Virus record (IMG/VR): IMGVR_UViG_3300032053_000053
Span: 1 to 64,000 of that record
Direction: 5' to 3' (one strand)
Origin: a virus
Length of the DNA: 64,000 nt
Shown: positions 17,080-25,539 of the stretch, piece by piece
Layout of the letters: every line of letters starts with the position of its first letter
Position numbering within the stretch: position 1 is the stretch's first letter
Position numbers and translations under genes: made by a program
Notes under the pieces: generated by a model
Told to the model about the DNA's origin: nothing
The model's database searches: none
What the model saw: only the letters and a program-made list of their open reading frames with translations

Positions 17080-20000
17080 ATGTCAAATTTTAAATCAAAT
17101 ACCAAGTATGTTCAAAGAAGTGAATCTATAAATAGTCCGAAAAATAATCAAATTCCTAATGTTAGCGCAACGATGGCAAACGCAGTGTCTAGCGAGCGAC
17201 GGAGTTCATTGGCGCAAGAGGTTGAGCAAGGATTATTTAAAGACGGATCTTCATCAGCATTAAATAATTATAATATTACTAATGCGTCGAATGTATCTGC
17301 TTCAATTGGATTTAAAAAACAAAGCCAAGTGACAAGTAGCGGCGGTGGGTTTAAGGGCACAAACGATACTGTAAAGCAAACGCCAGAAATATATTCTCCT
17401 TTATGGTTAAGCAGCAACTTGAACCTTCCAAGAGATCGTGCTACAATAAATGCATGGTGTCGAGCATTTTACGCATTAAATCCATTTGTTCATAATGCAA
17501 TAAGCCTTCATAGCACTTATCCAATCAGTAAATTAAATATAAAGTGCCCTAATAAAGAAGTTGAAAAGTTTTTTAATGATATGATTGAAGAGACTGACTT
17601 GATGAATGTTTGTGTTCAGATTGCCCAAGAGTTCTGGTTACTTGGGGAATCATTTATATATGCAGAGTTAGATCAAAGCCGCGGAAAATGGAGTAGGTTT
17701 TTAATTCAGAATCCAGACTATATGATCGTTAAGAAGACTGCGGTTGCTAGCGATCCCATTATAATGATGCGGCCGGATGAAGGTTTGAAAAAAATAGTAC
17801 AGTCAAATAAGCCATCAGATTTAGCTCAACGAAAGCAGTTGAACCAGCATATAATTGATTGCGTTAAGAGGGGCGACAATATTCCGCTTGATAACTTCCA
17901 TGTATCTCATTTGGCAAGAAGAATTAGTCCTTATGAAATTAGAGGCACTGGGCTGCCTGTTTGTATATTTAGACAACTAATGTTATTTGATAAATTAAGA
18001 GAATGTTATTCTGATGACACGGAGGTTTTAACTGATAAAGGGTTTAAAACTATTGATCAGTTAACAGAATTAACAACTAGCGTATCTATTAATCCAAATT
18101 ATGTTAATGGCATTGATTTAGATGAAAACGGAAAAATAAACTCCATTTTGACCATGAAAGAAAATTTTAAAGTTGCATGCGTTAATCCAGACACAAATGA
18201 AATAGAATATCATAAGCCAACTGAGCTTCACATGTCACATCATGAAGGAAAAATGCTTCATTTTACTGGTAAAAAAATTGACACATTAGTTTCCCCTAAT
18301 CATAAAATGTGGGTAAAAGAACAAACAAATGGTGTTTGGGGAGAGAGCATAAAACGGCCTGCCCAAGATCTTCTTTTTAAGAAGAAATATTATAAATTTA
18401 ATTCTAAATCAAAATATGTTTCTGGTGAATACATAGATAATGTAGCTATTTATAATAAACATATCCCTATTAAGCTTTATCTTAAAGTTCTTGGATACAT
18501 TATATCTGAAGGTTGTGTTTATGAAAATTCTAAAAATGACCGTTATGATGCTGTTATATGTGTTAATCAGTTAACGTCTAGTAGTTGTTATAAAGATATG
18601 AGACAATCATTTGAGGCATTTGCTGATAAATTAAATGTAAAATGTTGTTCATATATCGATATTAAAGGTTCTGGATATTCAAAAAATACTCCAAAAGAAA
18701 AATGGGAAAGTAGAATTCACGGAAAAGATTTAGTTAAATATTTTAAAAATGAAATTGGTACTAGCGGGTCCACCCGGTCAGAACATAAACATTTGCCCCG
18801 TTGGGTACTTAACCTTAGACCAGATCTTCTTAGTATTGTTTTAGATTCATTAGTATCTGGTGATGGTTCAAAAAGTCAAAGTAAATATGGCACTGAATCT
18901 AAGTCATTTAAATATTCAACTATTTCCAAGCAACTGGCTGACGATGTATATGAATTAGTTTATAAAATCGGATTTGTTCCAAATATTTGCGTTTCAGTTG
19001 CAAAAAAATCTGATGGACGAATTGTAACAGAATATATTGTTATGTGGTCAGATACAGATTATGGCAACGAACCATTGGTTTATACTGGAACAAAAAGCAA
19101 AGATGGGGCTGGTGGTGGGGCAATAATTAATGAAATTGATTATAATGGAAAAGTTTGGTGCTTTGAAGTTCCAACAGGATTATTTATAACAAGACGTAAC
19201 GGCAAATTAGCTATTCATGGAAATAGTAAATTTGCTCAAGCTGACGGTATGATCAATCCACTAACTTTAGTTAAGGTTGGAGGGGGAGCCGGCGATTATA
19301 AGCCAACTCACGCAGATTTAGATGCTTGGCGCGAAATCTTTGAATGTCATGATGAAGAAACTGAAGTACTTACAGATAGTGGGTTTAAAAGGTTCGATGA
19401 AGTAATACAGTATTCTGAAATTATGGACGGAACTTATAGCTACCCAATTTGTTTAGCTTATCCAAAAAATAATGTAAAAATCGCTTGTTTTAATCCTAAT
19501 AATGAAGAATTGGAGTACCATACACCTACAGGCGCGAGCGTATATAATTATGAAGGGGAGATGTATCATTTTTCTAACAAAAAAGTTGATTTGAAAGTCA
19601 CGCCTAATCACAAATTATGGGTTTCAAAAAGAGAAAATGGATCAAAATATGGGTCATGGCATAAATTATGTGCCGATAAATTATTAATTAATAATTATCA
19701 TAAGTTTAAGTCACATATAAAGTGGACGGGGAAAGATATTGTGTCCACTAATATTTGCGATAAAAGCGTTCCAATAGAAAATTATTTAGAGTATATTGGA
19801 TACCTATTAAGTGAAGGCTGTGTATATAAAAGCAGCAGAAATTACTATACGAGCATTTGCCAATCTACTATTACAGATAAAAAACATTATCCTAAAATGA
19901 GAAAGTGTTTAACTGAATTTGCAAAATTATTAGACATGAAAACTAGCCATTACATTAATAAAAATGGTATATGGTCAGGGAAAATATCCAATAAAGGTTT

Positions 20001-21177
20001 GTATGAGTACTTCAAAAATGAAATTGGAGTTGGCGGCGATTCAACATCTGCACATAAGAAAATGCCTAAATGGATTTTAGAGTTATCACCAAGATTATTA
20101 AAAATAGTATTATCGGCATTGGTTTGCGGAGATGGGAACGTTTCTTTTAGCAAATTAAATAAGCTAAAATTATGTAGATATACAACAATTTCTAAACAAC
20201 TTGCAGATGATGTGTATGAAATGGCTTATAAATGTGGCTATGTTCCGCTTTTAGCAACATCAGCCAGGGGCACTAAAGTTTATGATATTTCTTGGTCTGA
20301 AGATATTAATGGCAAAGGCAGAACGCCATTAATTCATAAAGGCAATAGTTTAAAAGAAACAAATCCATTAATAATCGAAAACTATAATGGTAAAGTGTGG
20401 TGCTTTGAGGTACCAACAGGTTTGTTTATTACCAGGAGAAATGGGAAAATAACAATTCAAGGAAACTCCGCTCAATACGATAAAGACTTCAAGATTTTTA
20501 CTCATGAAGGCGTGTCTGTAGAGAGAGTTGGGTATGGTCAAGGCATTTTAGATATTGGTAATGACATCACTCAACTAATAAAAGAAATATATGTAGGTTT
20601 GCAAGTTCCGTCAGTATTAATGGACGGAGGCTCTGATACTACATATGCTAATGGCGGCGTTGCGATGGATATTTTGCGCCAACGATATATGCAATTTAGA
20701 AACATGATGAGTATGTGGTTAAAAAGAAAAATTTTTGCACCAATATCACATATTCAAGGTTTTTATGAATACAAAAAGGGCAGCGGTAAATCAGAAAAAC
20801 AATTAATAGTTCCTGAAATTGACTGGAATCATATGTCATTATTTGATGCCGGTGATTATATGAATGTACTATCGCAGCTAACACAGGGCGAAGGCGGACA
20901 AAAAAGAGTATCTTTGCACACGCTTTATCGTTCACTTGGGCTTGAATGGGAAGATGAACAGCGAAAAATGCGTAAAGAGGCAATTTCAGTTGCAATCTTA
21001 AAGAAAGAACAAGCCGCTTTGGATACAATGGATCTAAATTCTATACGTGCAATTACTGATGATGATGAAATTTTAGAGCCTGACAATGCTTCTGATTTTG
21101 CAAATGAATCCTCTGGTGGCGAAACTGCCCCATTACCTGGAATGGAAAGCTCGCCAACTACTCCACCAGCCGTATAA
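17080..21177 (+). CDS. Portal protein interrupted by two inteins
   Basis: A 1365-residue precursor. Removal of two inteins (407 and 374 residues) leaves a 584-residue portal: 308 N-terminal residues, a 40-residue middle piece and 236 C-terminal residues. Portal features include the N-terminal WCRAFYALNPFVHNAI segment, the crown/wing region with NPDYMIV, and the C-terminal LQVPSVLMDGG followed by NGGVAMDILRQRYMQ. The dodecameric portal forms the packaging and tail vertex next to TerL, which is encoded directly upstream. The SD AAGG (17071-17074) is 5 bases from the ATG. Both inteins keep splicing and endonuclease motifs, so splicing is expected to be required for virion formation. Confidence 0.94.
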   Translation: MSNFKSNTKYVQRSESINSPKNNQIPNVSATMANAVSSERRSSLAQEVEQGLFKDGSSSALNNYNITNASNVSASIGFKKQSQVTSSGGGFKGTNDTVKQTPEIYSPLWLSSNLNLPRDRATINAWCRAFYALNPFVHNAISLHSTYPISKLNIKCPNKEVEKFFNDMIEETDLMNVCVQIAQEFWLLGESFIYAELDQSRGKWSRFLIQNPDYMIVKKTAVASDPIIMMRPDEGLKKIVQSNKPSDLAQRKQLNQHIIDCVKRGDNIPLDNFHVSHLARRISPYEIRGTGLPVCIFRQLMLFDKLRECYSDDTEVLTDKGFKTIDQLTELTTSVSINPNYVNGIDLDENGKINSILTMKENFKVACVNPDTNEIEYHKPTELHMSHHEGKMLHFTGKKIDTLVSPNHKMWVKEQTNGVWGESIKRPAQDLLFKKKYYKFNSKSKYVSGEYIDNVAIYNKHIPIKLYLKVLGYIISEGCVYENSKNDRYDAVICVNQLTSSSCYKDMRQSFEAFADKLNVKCCSYIDIKGSGYSKNTPKEKWESRIHGKDLVKYFKNEIGTSGSTRSEHKHLPRWVLNLRPDLLSIVLDSLVSGDGSKSQSKYGTESKSFKYSTISKQLADDVYELVYKIGFVPNICVSVAKKSDGRIVTEYIVMWSDTDYGNEPLVYTGTKSKDGAGGGAIINEIDYNGKVWCFEVPTGLFITRRNGKLAIHGNSKFAQADGMINPLTLVKVGGGAGDYKPTHADLDAWREIFECHDEETEVLTDSGFKRFDEVIQYSEIMDGTYSYPICLAYPKNNVKIACFNPNNEELEYHTPTGASVYNYEGEMYHFSNKKVDLKVTPNHKLWVSKRENGSKYGSWHKLCADKLLINNYHKFKSHIKWTGKDIVSTNICDKSVPIENYLEYIGYLLSEGCVYKSSRNYYTSICQSTITDKKHYPKMRKCLTEFAKLLDMKTSHYINKNGIWSGKISNKGLYEYFKNEIGVGGDSTSAHKKMPKWILELSPRLLKIVLSALVCGDGNVSFSKLNKLKLCRYTTISKQLADDVYEMAYKCGYVPLLATSARGTKVYDISWSEDINGKGRTPLIHKGNSLKETNPLIIENYNGKVWCFEVPTGLFITRRNGKITIQGNSAQYDKDFKIFTHEGVSVERVGYGQGILDIGNDITQLIKEIYVGLQVPSVLMDGGSDTTYANGGVAMDILRQRYMQFRNMMSMWLKRKIFAPISHIQGFYEYKKGSGKSEKQLIVPEIDWNHMSLFDAGDYMNVLSQLTQGEGGQKRVSLHTLYRSLGLEWEDEQRKMRKEAISVAILKKEQAALDTMDLNSIRAITDDDEILEPDNASDFANESSGGETAPLPGMESSPTTPPAV
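18004..19224 (+). other. Portal intein 1 with LAGLIDADG endonuclease
   Basis: A 407-residue intein from Cys1 (CYSDDTEVLTDKGF, block A) to the terminal Asn (RRNGKLAIHGN), followed by Ser +1 at 19225. Block B is SPNHKMW, with His in place and Ser instead of the usual Thr. The central LAGLIDADG domain has LGYIISEG and LDSLVSGDG, whose acidic residues are intact. The penultimate residue is Gly rather than His, as in a known subset of inteins. Splicing joins LRE to SKF. Confidence 0.93.
19345..20466 (+). other. Portal intein 2 with LAGLIDADG endonuclease
   Basis: A 374-residue intein from Cys1 (CHDEETEVLTDSGF) to terminal Asn (RRNGKITIQGN), with Ser +1 at 20467. Block B is TPNHKLW. LAGLIDADG motifs are IGYLLSEG and LSALVCGDG. 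Blocks A and F/G closely match intein 1 in protein sequence but differ at many synonymous positions. It starts 40 codons after intein 1 ends; splicing joins IFE to SAQ. Confidence 0.93.
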
Positions 21178-21220
21178 ATTAAATTGTTATACGCACATTA
21201 ATTAGCCATATTTTTGTATT

Positions 21221-21233
21221 ACATTGGAAATGT
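21221..21233. repeat. Short palindrome before 21252 gene
   Basis: ACATT-GGA-AATGT forms a small perfect inverted repeat 19 bases upstream of the ATG at 21252, just before its AAGGA ribosome site. It may be an operator or a weak mRNA hairpin; nothing else supports a role. Confidence 0.35.
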
Positions 21234-21251
21234 GATTATAAGGAATATTTT

Positions 21252-22733
21252 ATGAAAAAACAAGCGCAAAAACGAAGCTTAATGCATCGGTTAAAAGAAA
21301 ATGTTGATATTTTCGGACATGCAGCAGAAGCCTTTAGTCCCACATTTGGAAAATTAATGGGTGAAATTCGTGAAGCAGACGAATCAGTTCGCAAATCATT
21401 ATTAGAAGAAGATCCTAATCCAAAAAAATTACTTGATGACGCCAAGTCAAATTTTAATAGACGAGAGTATATGTCAGCTGTATCTGGTCTTGCTGCTTTT
21501 CATGACAAATTAGCCGGTGTAATGGGGGCTCTAAAAAGTTTATCTGCAAAGGTTGACGAGGCTCACAAAGAGTTTATTTTTAAAGATCTTCCAGATGACA
21601 CATTATCAGGATTAAAAGGGCTAAGGCAAAAATTTGAAGCTAAAGCGGAAGTTAAATATCAATTAAATAAATATGCCGGCATTAGTGATTTATGGTATTC
21701 ATTAACGACTGAGCGTGGCGGCGCATTAAGAGCATGGGAAAAACGATATCCTGCTAAGATGAAGCAATTAAAATCTCAAACACAGTCTTTAATAAATAAA
21801 TCTGATGAATTATTTTCAACATTATTATCATCATTAAAAGATATGTCAAAAGCAAGGGCTAATCGTAATTTAGATGATTACGTCAAATCAGTTGATAGAT
21901 TAATAGGAAAATATAATTCTTATGACGCAAACTTCAAAACATATTATAATGATAACGTTAAGGGGTTTTTAGATAAATTAGTTGCGGCGGAAGAAGCGAA
22001 AGCGGCGGAAGAAGCGAAAGCGGCGGAAGAAGCGAAAGCGGCGGAAGAAGCGAAAGCGGCGGAAGAAGCGAAAGCGGCGGAAGAAGCGAAAGCGGCGGAA
22101 GAAGCGAAAGCGGCGGAAGAAGCGAAAAAATTATTATCGGTCAAAACTCCAGATATTGGATTGGGTGAACAAAATATAGTGTCTGAAAAGCCATCATCAA
22201 CATCAGGGGCGTCACGTTCATTTGCACCTGCGCCTGGATCTGAATTGGATAAGACTGTAAGCACTCTACCATTTGCAAAAACACAACCAATTCCAGCTAT
22301 AAAGATACAGCCTGAGCCAATTAAACAGCCAAGCTCATTCCCAAAGACTGTCCCATCGCCAATCTTACCACAAATAAATCCTGAAAAAGTATATGATCAG
22401 GTTATGAAGGGAAAAATACCTCAGGCAATTGTTCCAAAACAAATTGCGGAAACTGCGGTAGAAACTATAATTCCTCCGGTAAAACTTAATCAGCCTGAGC
22501 CAGAATCAGATGAGCCTGCAAAAATTGAAGAAGATGCATTAAAAACTGATAAATCTCCTGCAACAATGCCGACAAGATACTCCAATTTTATTAACACCTT
22601 GCAAATATTTTCAAATGAAAGCCCTGAAGTGCTGGCAATGGAAATATCAAAATTTGCCAATTCAATTAAACGTAGTGATAAATTAACAAGCTTAAAATTA
22701 TTTGCTATTGTTGAAGGCATAAAAAATGGGTAA
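21252..22733 (+). CDS. Helical phage protein with AAEEAK repeats
   Basis: A 493-residue protein. Residues 1-240 are helical and charged. Residues 245-292 are eight perfect AAEEAK units, which would form a single stiff alpha helix like TolA or ER/K rods. A Pro/Ser/Ile-rich flexible segment follows (about 300-420), then a small helical C-terminal domain (NFINTLQIFSNESPEVLAME). The layout (domain, rigid rod, flexible linker, domain) suggests a spacer, scaffold or tape-like head or tail protein. SD AAGGA is 9 bases from the ATG. The stop overlaps the next start (ATGGGTAA). Confidence 0.82.
   Translation: MKKQAQKRSLMHRLKENVDIFGHAAEAFSPTFGKLMGEIREADESVRKSLLEEDPNPKKLLDDAKSNFNRREYMSAVSGLAAFHDKLAGVMGALKSLSAKVDEAHKEFIFKDLPDDTLSGLKGLRQKFEAKAEVKYQLNKYAGISDLWYSLTTERGGALRAWEKRYPAKMKQLKSQTQSLINKSDELFSTLLSSLKDMSKARANRNLDDYVKSVDRLIGKYNSYDANFKTYYNDNVKGFLDKLVAAEEAKAAEEAKAAEEAKAAEEAKAAEEAKAAEEAKAAEEAKAAEEAKKLLSVKTPDIGLGEQNIVSEKPSSTSGASRSFAPAPGSELDKTVSTLPFAKTQPIPAIKIQPEPIKQPSSFPKTVPSPILPQINPEKVYDQVMKGKIPQAIVPKQIAETAVETIIPPVKLNQPEPESDEPAKIEEDALKTDKSPATMPTRYSNFINTLQIFSNESPEVLAMEISKFANSIKRSDKLTSLKLFAIVEGIKNG
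21984..22127 (+). repeat. 18-bp tandem repeat, 8 copies
   Basis: Eight tandem copies of GCGGCGGAAGAAGCGAAA, apparently identical, encode (AAEEAK)8. All Ala codons are GCG although the surrounding genome prefers A/T-ending codons. Perfect identity points to recent expansion by slippage or unequal recombination. Confidence 0.95.
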
Positions 22734-23703
22734 TCGTGTAGAAAGAGTTCAAACAAACGTCTCCCAGAATGATGTCATAAGCGCTATGATTGAAGCCTGG
22801 AAAGAGTTGTTTGGTACTATGCCTTATAGAGAACAAATAGCTCTATTATTATCACAAAATGATTTAGAAACCGGGCATAGAAAAAGCATGTGGAATTATA
22901 ACATTGGTAATATAACTACCAACGGAAAAGGTACATATGACTATTTTGATAATCTTACCACTAGTGAACAAACTAGCCCTGGAGTATGGAAAAAAATGCG
23001 TCTTAAGTATAGGGCGTATCCGTCTTTAATCGAAGGGGCAAAAGACTATTTACAATTTTTAAGTTCCGGGCGATACCAAAAATCCTGGCAAAATGTGCTT
23101 CATCCAGACCCGGCAGCATTCGCAAAATCATTAAAAGATGCCGGGTATTATACTGCTGATGAGGCACCATACTCAGAACATTTAAGTAGTTTATTTAAAC
23201 AATATACATCTACGAAAGAACATAGGCCTGATGCTGACCACAGTCATTACACGCAAAAAACACATACTAATAATGAAGGCCCAGGTGTAAAGGGGTGGCT
23301 AATTACACAGCTAAATAAAATGCTTGATTCATATTTAAGTGCTTTTGCCAATAAATTACCGTCTAATAATTATTTAATAAAGATTAGCTCTAAAAATATA
23401 TATAATTCGGCAGAGTTTTCTAGAATATTATGCGAGGCTTTAGAAGAGGAATTTGGTGTAAGAACTTATTCATACACAGATAATAAAGATATTGAGATAG
23501 AGTGTGCTGCCAATTTAGATAAGAAAAATATAGAATTAGCTTGTAATGAAGTATTAAATATGTTTGAAAAATCTGCCGGTGTTTACGATATAAAAACGGA
23601 ATTATTAGATAGCGATAAATCAAGACTAAAGTTTATAGATTATAATAAGTCATCAAATAATTATCGTATGTTTAGAATAAACCAATATTTAGTCAAAGGT
23701 TAA
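22726..23703 (+). CDS. Glucosaminidase-like peptidoglycan hydrolase
   Basis: A 325-residue protein. The N-terminal domain (about 10-170) resembles the GH73 glucosaminidase/FlgJ lysozyme fold: putative catalytic E48 in NDLETGHRKS, the conserved WNYNIGNIT segment, then YRAYPSLIEGAKDYLQFL and SGRYQKSW. It would cleave glycan strands of peptidoglycan. A second, unrelated alpha/beta domain (about 185-325) has no recognised family. Placement among structural genes, without an adjacent holin, favours a virion-associated lysin that opens the wall at DNA entry rather than the endolysin. No signal peptide is seen. The start overlaps the previous stop. Confidence 0.8.
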   Translation: MGNRVERVQTNVSQNDVISAMIEAWKELFGTMPYREQIALLLSQNDLETGHRKSMWNYNIGNITTNGKGTYDYFDNLTTSEQTSPGVWKKMRLKYRAYPSLIEGAKDYLQFLSSGRYQKSWQNVLHPDPAAFAKSLKDAGYYTADEAPYSEHLSSLFKQYTSTKEHRPDADHSHYTQKTHTNNEGPGVKGWLITQLNKMLDSYLSAFANKLPSNNYLIKISSKNIYNSAEFSRILCEALEEEFGVRTYSYTDNKDIEIECAANLDKKNIELACNEVLNMFEKSAGVYDIKTELLDSDKSRLKFIDYNKSSNNYRMFRINQYLVKG

Positions 23704-23704
23704 A

Positions 23705-24082
23705 ATGGCAACGGAAAAAGATTGTTTAGATTTGATTCAAAATACTCCTACTAGAGATAGGACTTTTGCGGAATTTGTATCAATATTATTTAAGGATAAA
23801 ATAGTCGAGGTGTATGTTGGAGATTCATATGAAGATATTAAATTAGAACAACATTCTCAGCAATATCCAGCTATATTCTGTGGCAAGGTTGTCGGAGCAT
23901 ATAAAGAATGTTTGATTCTTATGTCCGCATATTCTGAAGGTAATGAATATAAAATGGGAGGGATATTTATTGTTAATGAGCGCGCCATAAAAGCATTACG
24001 AGAAGCGTCTACTAAAACAAAAATATCTGATATGTTTCTTGATAGCGAAGATTCAGTTAGTGTAGCTAAGAGATTTGGTTAA
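23705..24082 (+). CDS. Small phage protein, Sm-like layout
   Basis: A 125-residue protein starting 1 base after the lysin gene. After an N-terminal helix it shows a run of short strands (KIVEVYVGDSYEDIKLEQ, IFCGKVVGAYKECLILM, KMGGIFIVNERAI) reminiscent of the small-barrel Sm/Hfq layout, which is tentative. It overlaps the next gene's first codons. No catalytic motif is present; function unknown. Confidence 0.78.
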   Translation: MATEKDCLDLIQNTPTRDRTFAEFVSILFKDKIVEVYVGDSYEDIKLEQHSQQYPAIFCGKVVGAYKECLILMSAYSEGNEYKMGGIFIVNERAIKALREASTKTKISDMFLDSEDSVSVAKRFG

Positions 24083-24083
24083 A

Positions 24084-24779
24084 ATGGAAACATTGATAAA
24101 AATTTCTTATATTAAAAAATTACCCAATGGCAAATATAGAGTTTTATCAGAAAAAGGAAAGAATTTTGGAACATACGATTCTAAGGAAGCTGCAGAAAAA
24201 AGATTAAAACAAATAGAAATGTTTAAGTATATTAATAGATATAAAAAAATTAAAAAAGCCAGTGATGATAGGATTGATCTAACTGATATTGAAGATTTCA
24301 GCTTATCTGCTGTAATGAGAAAATTAAACAAGCAATTGTCAAAAGATGATATATTATGTTTTTTCAAAGTTTATAAAGAACATTTTGATGTTGCAATAAC
24401 AAAAGAACTTCAAAAACCCGAAGTGTTAGCATTAACAAAAGCACTATTAGATCTTAATAAGGTAAAGAAAATAAAAATAGATAAAAGTATAATCAAGGAA
24501 GCAGCCATAGCTGAACTTGGTGATGCTGCTCAAGTTGGTCAATACCTAGCCGGAATGATTAAATTTCTCATGCAACGAATTTCATTGGAAAACAGACAAA
24601 AATCAATTAATGGATTAAAGCAAAAATTGTATATTTTGAATGAATCTGAAATTGCTGGAAAAAAAATGCCAGCATCAAGTGCAATTGGCCAGTCAATCAC
24701 ATTAGTTAAACACATTCTATTTAGTCATGATTCCAGGTATATTAGAGAGGTCATAAATAATATTGTGAGAAATTTGTGA
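24084..24779 (+). CDS. Phage protein with N-terminal strand-helix module
   Basis: A 231-residue protein. Residues 1-50 form a compact module (KLPNGKYRVLSEKGKNFGTY then SKEAAEKRLKQIEMFK), a strand-strand-helix pattern that I have seen attached to varied phage proteins. The remainder is helical and Lys-rich, with a C-terminal segment rich in Ile/Val (SSAIGQSITLVKHILFSHDSR). The start at 24084 follows the preceding stop by 1 base; an overlapping TTG at 24075 is less likely. It ends as GTGA with the phosphatase gene. Function unknown. Confidence 0.78.
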   Translation: METLIKISYIKKLPNGKYRVLSEKGKNFGTYDSKEAAEKRLKQIEMFKYINRYKKIKKASDDRIDLTDIEDFSLSAVMRKLNKQLSKDDILCFFKVYKEHFDVAITKELQKPEVLALTKALLDLNKVKKIKIDKSIIKEAAIAELGDAAQVGQYLAGMIKFLMQRISLENRQKSINGLKQKLYILNESEIAGKKMPASSAIGQSITLVKHILFSHDSRYIREVINNIVRNL

Positions 24780-25525
24780 TTAATAGGTTTATAAGAGTAG
24801 TTGATGGGTTATATAGAGGGTCTGCTCCGTCAGTTAAAGACGTTGTAAATCTAAATAAATTATATGGTGTTAATAAAATAGTGAGTTTGGATCAATTGGC
24901 AGGAAACAGAATAAATAAAATATGCAAATTGTTAGGAATTAAACATATAATTATTCCTATGAACGGTGCAAAGTCTTCTATTATTAATTTATTAAGCCAT
25001 GATATAAAAAAATTATTGTTGAATGACGGACCTACTTTTGTTCATTGCCAAGAAGGTAAAGATAGAACCGGGTTTATTATTGCTTTATTTAAATGTAAAT
25101 ATATGGGAGTATCATTAGAAGATGCGTTAGCAGAAGCAATTGGTCTTGGATTTGGATACGGAATTGATCCATTATTTACAAAGCTATATATAGGTATACT
25201 TAAAAAGCTATGTGTTGATAATAATTCCGCTGACACTACCATTGTTGATAATGAAAGAGAATACATGCAAGATGGGCGATCATCTGCTTTAGATCATGCT
25301 GACAGAGGCTCATTTGCTCCATATATGAGCATAACGAGGCAGTTTCCATATGATCCACCATATAACTATGTTTATGATCAAGAGCCTACAAGAGAAAATT
25401 TTAGGCAGCCAATAGAGCCGAATGAGCCACATGGAGAGCTTCCCATGGTTGGACAATACGACAATGCCTCTGGAGTTAAAGGAGTTGGGCCGGTTGAAAT
25501 TGGGACAGGGTTTCTAAATAGTTAG
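24776..25525 (+). CDS. Dual-specificity/tyrosine protein phosphatase-like
   Basis: A 249-residue protein with the cysteine-phosphatase signature CX5R in VHCQEGKDRTGF (Cys91, Arg97), preceded by LYRGSAPS and IVSLDQLAGN strands typical of the dual-specificity phosphatase family. Asp of the general-acid loop is not clearly identifiable. The catalytic domain ends near 150; a Pro/Tyr/acidic tail (about 160-249) with YDPPYNYVYDQEP is probably disordered. It could dephosphorylate a host protein or a nucleotide or sugar substrate. The start is GTG in a GTGA overlap with the upstream structural-type gene, so it is expressed with virion genes, which is unusual. Confidence 0.82.
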   Translation: MINRFIRVVDGLYRGSAPSVKDVVNLNKLYGVNKIVSLDQLAGNRINKICKLLGIKHIIIPMNGAKSSIINLLSHDIKKLLLNDGPTFVHCQEGKDRTGFIIALFKCKYMGVSLEDALAEAIGLGFGYGIDPLFTKLYIGILKKLCVDNNSADTTIVDNEREYMQDGRSSALDHADRGSFAPYMSITRQFPYDPPYNYVYDQEPTRENFRQPIEPNEPHGELPMVGQYDNASGVKGVGPVEIGTGFLNS

Positions 25526-25539
25526 TAAATTAATTAACC

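Noticed and set aside
21944-22264. Open frames in other phases across the AAEEAK repeat
   Set aside because: They are by-products of the repeat, which is stop-free in several frames.
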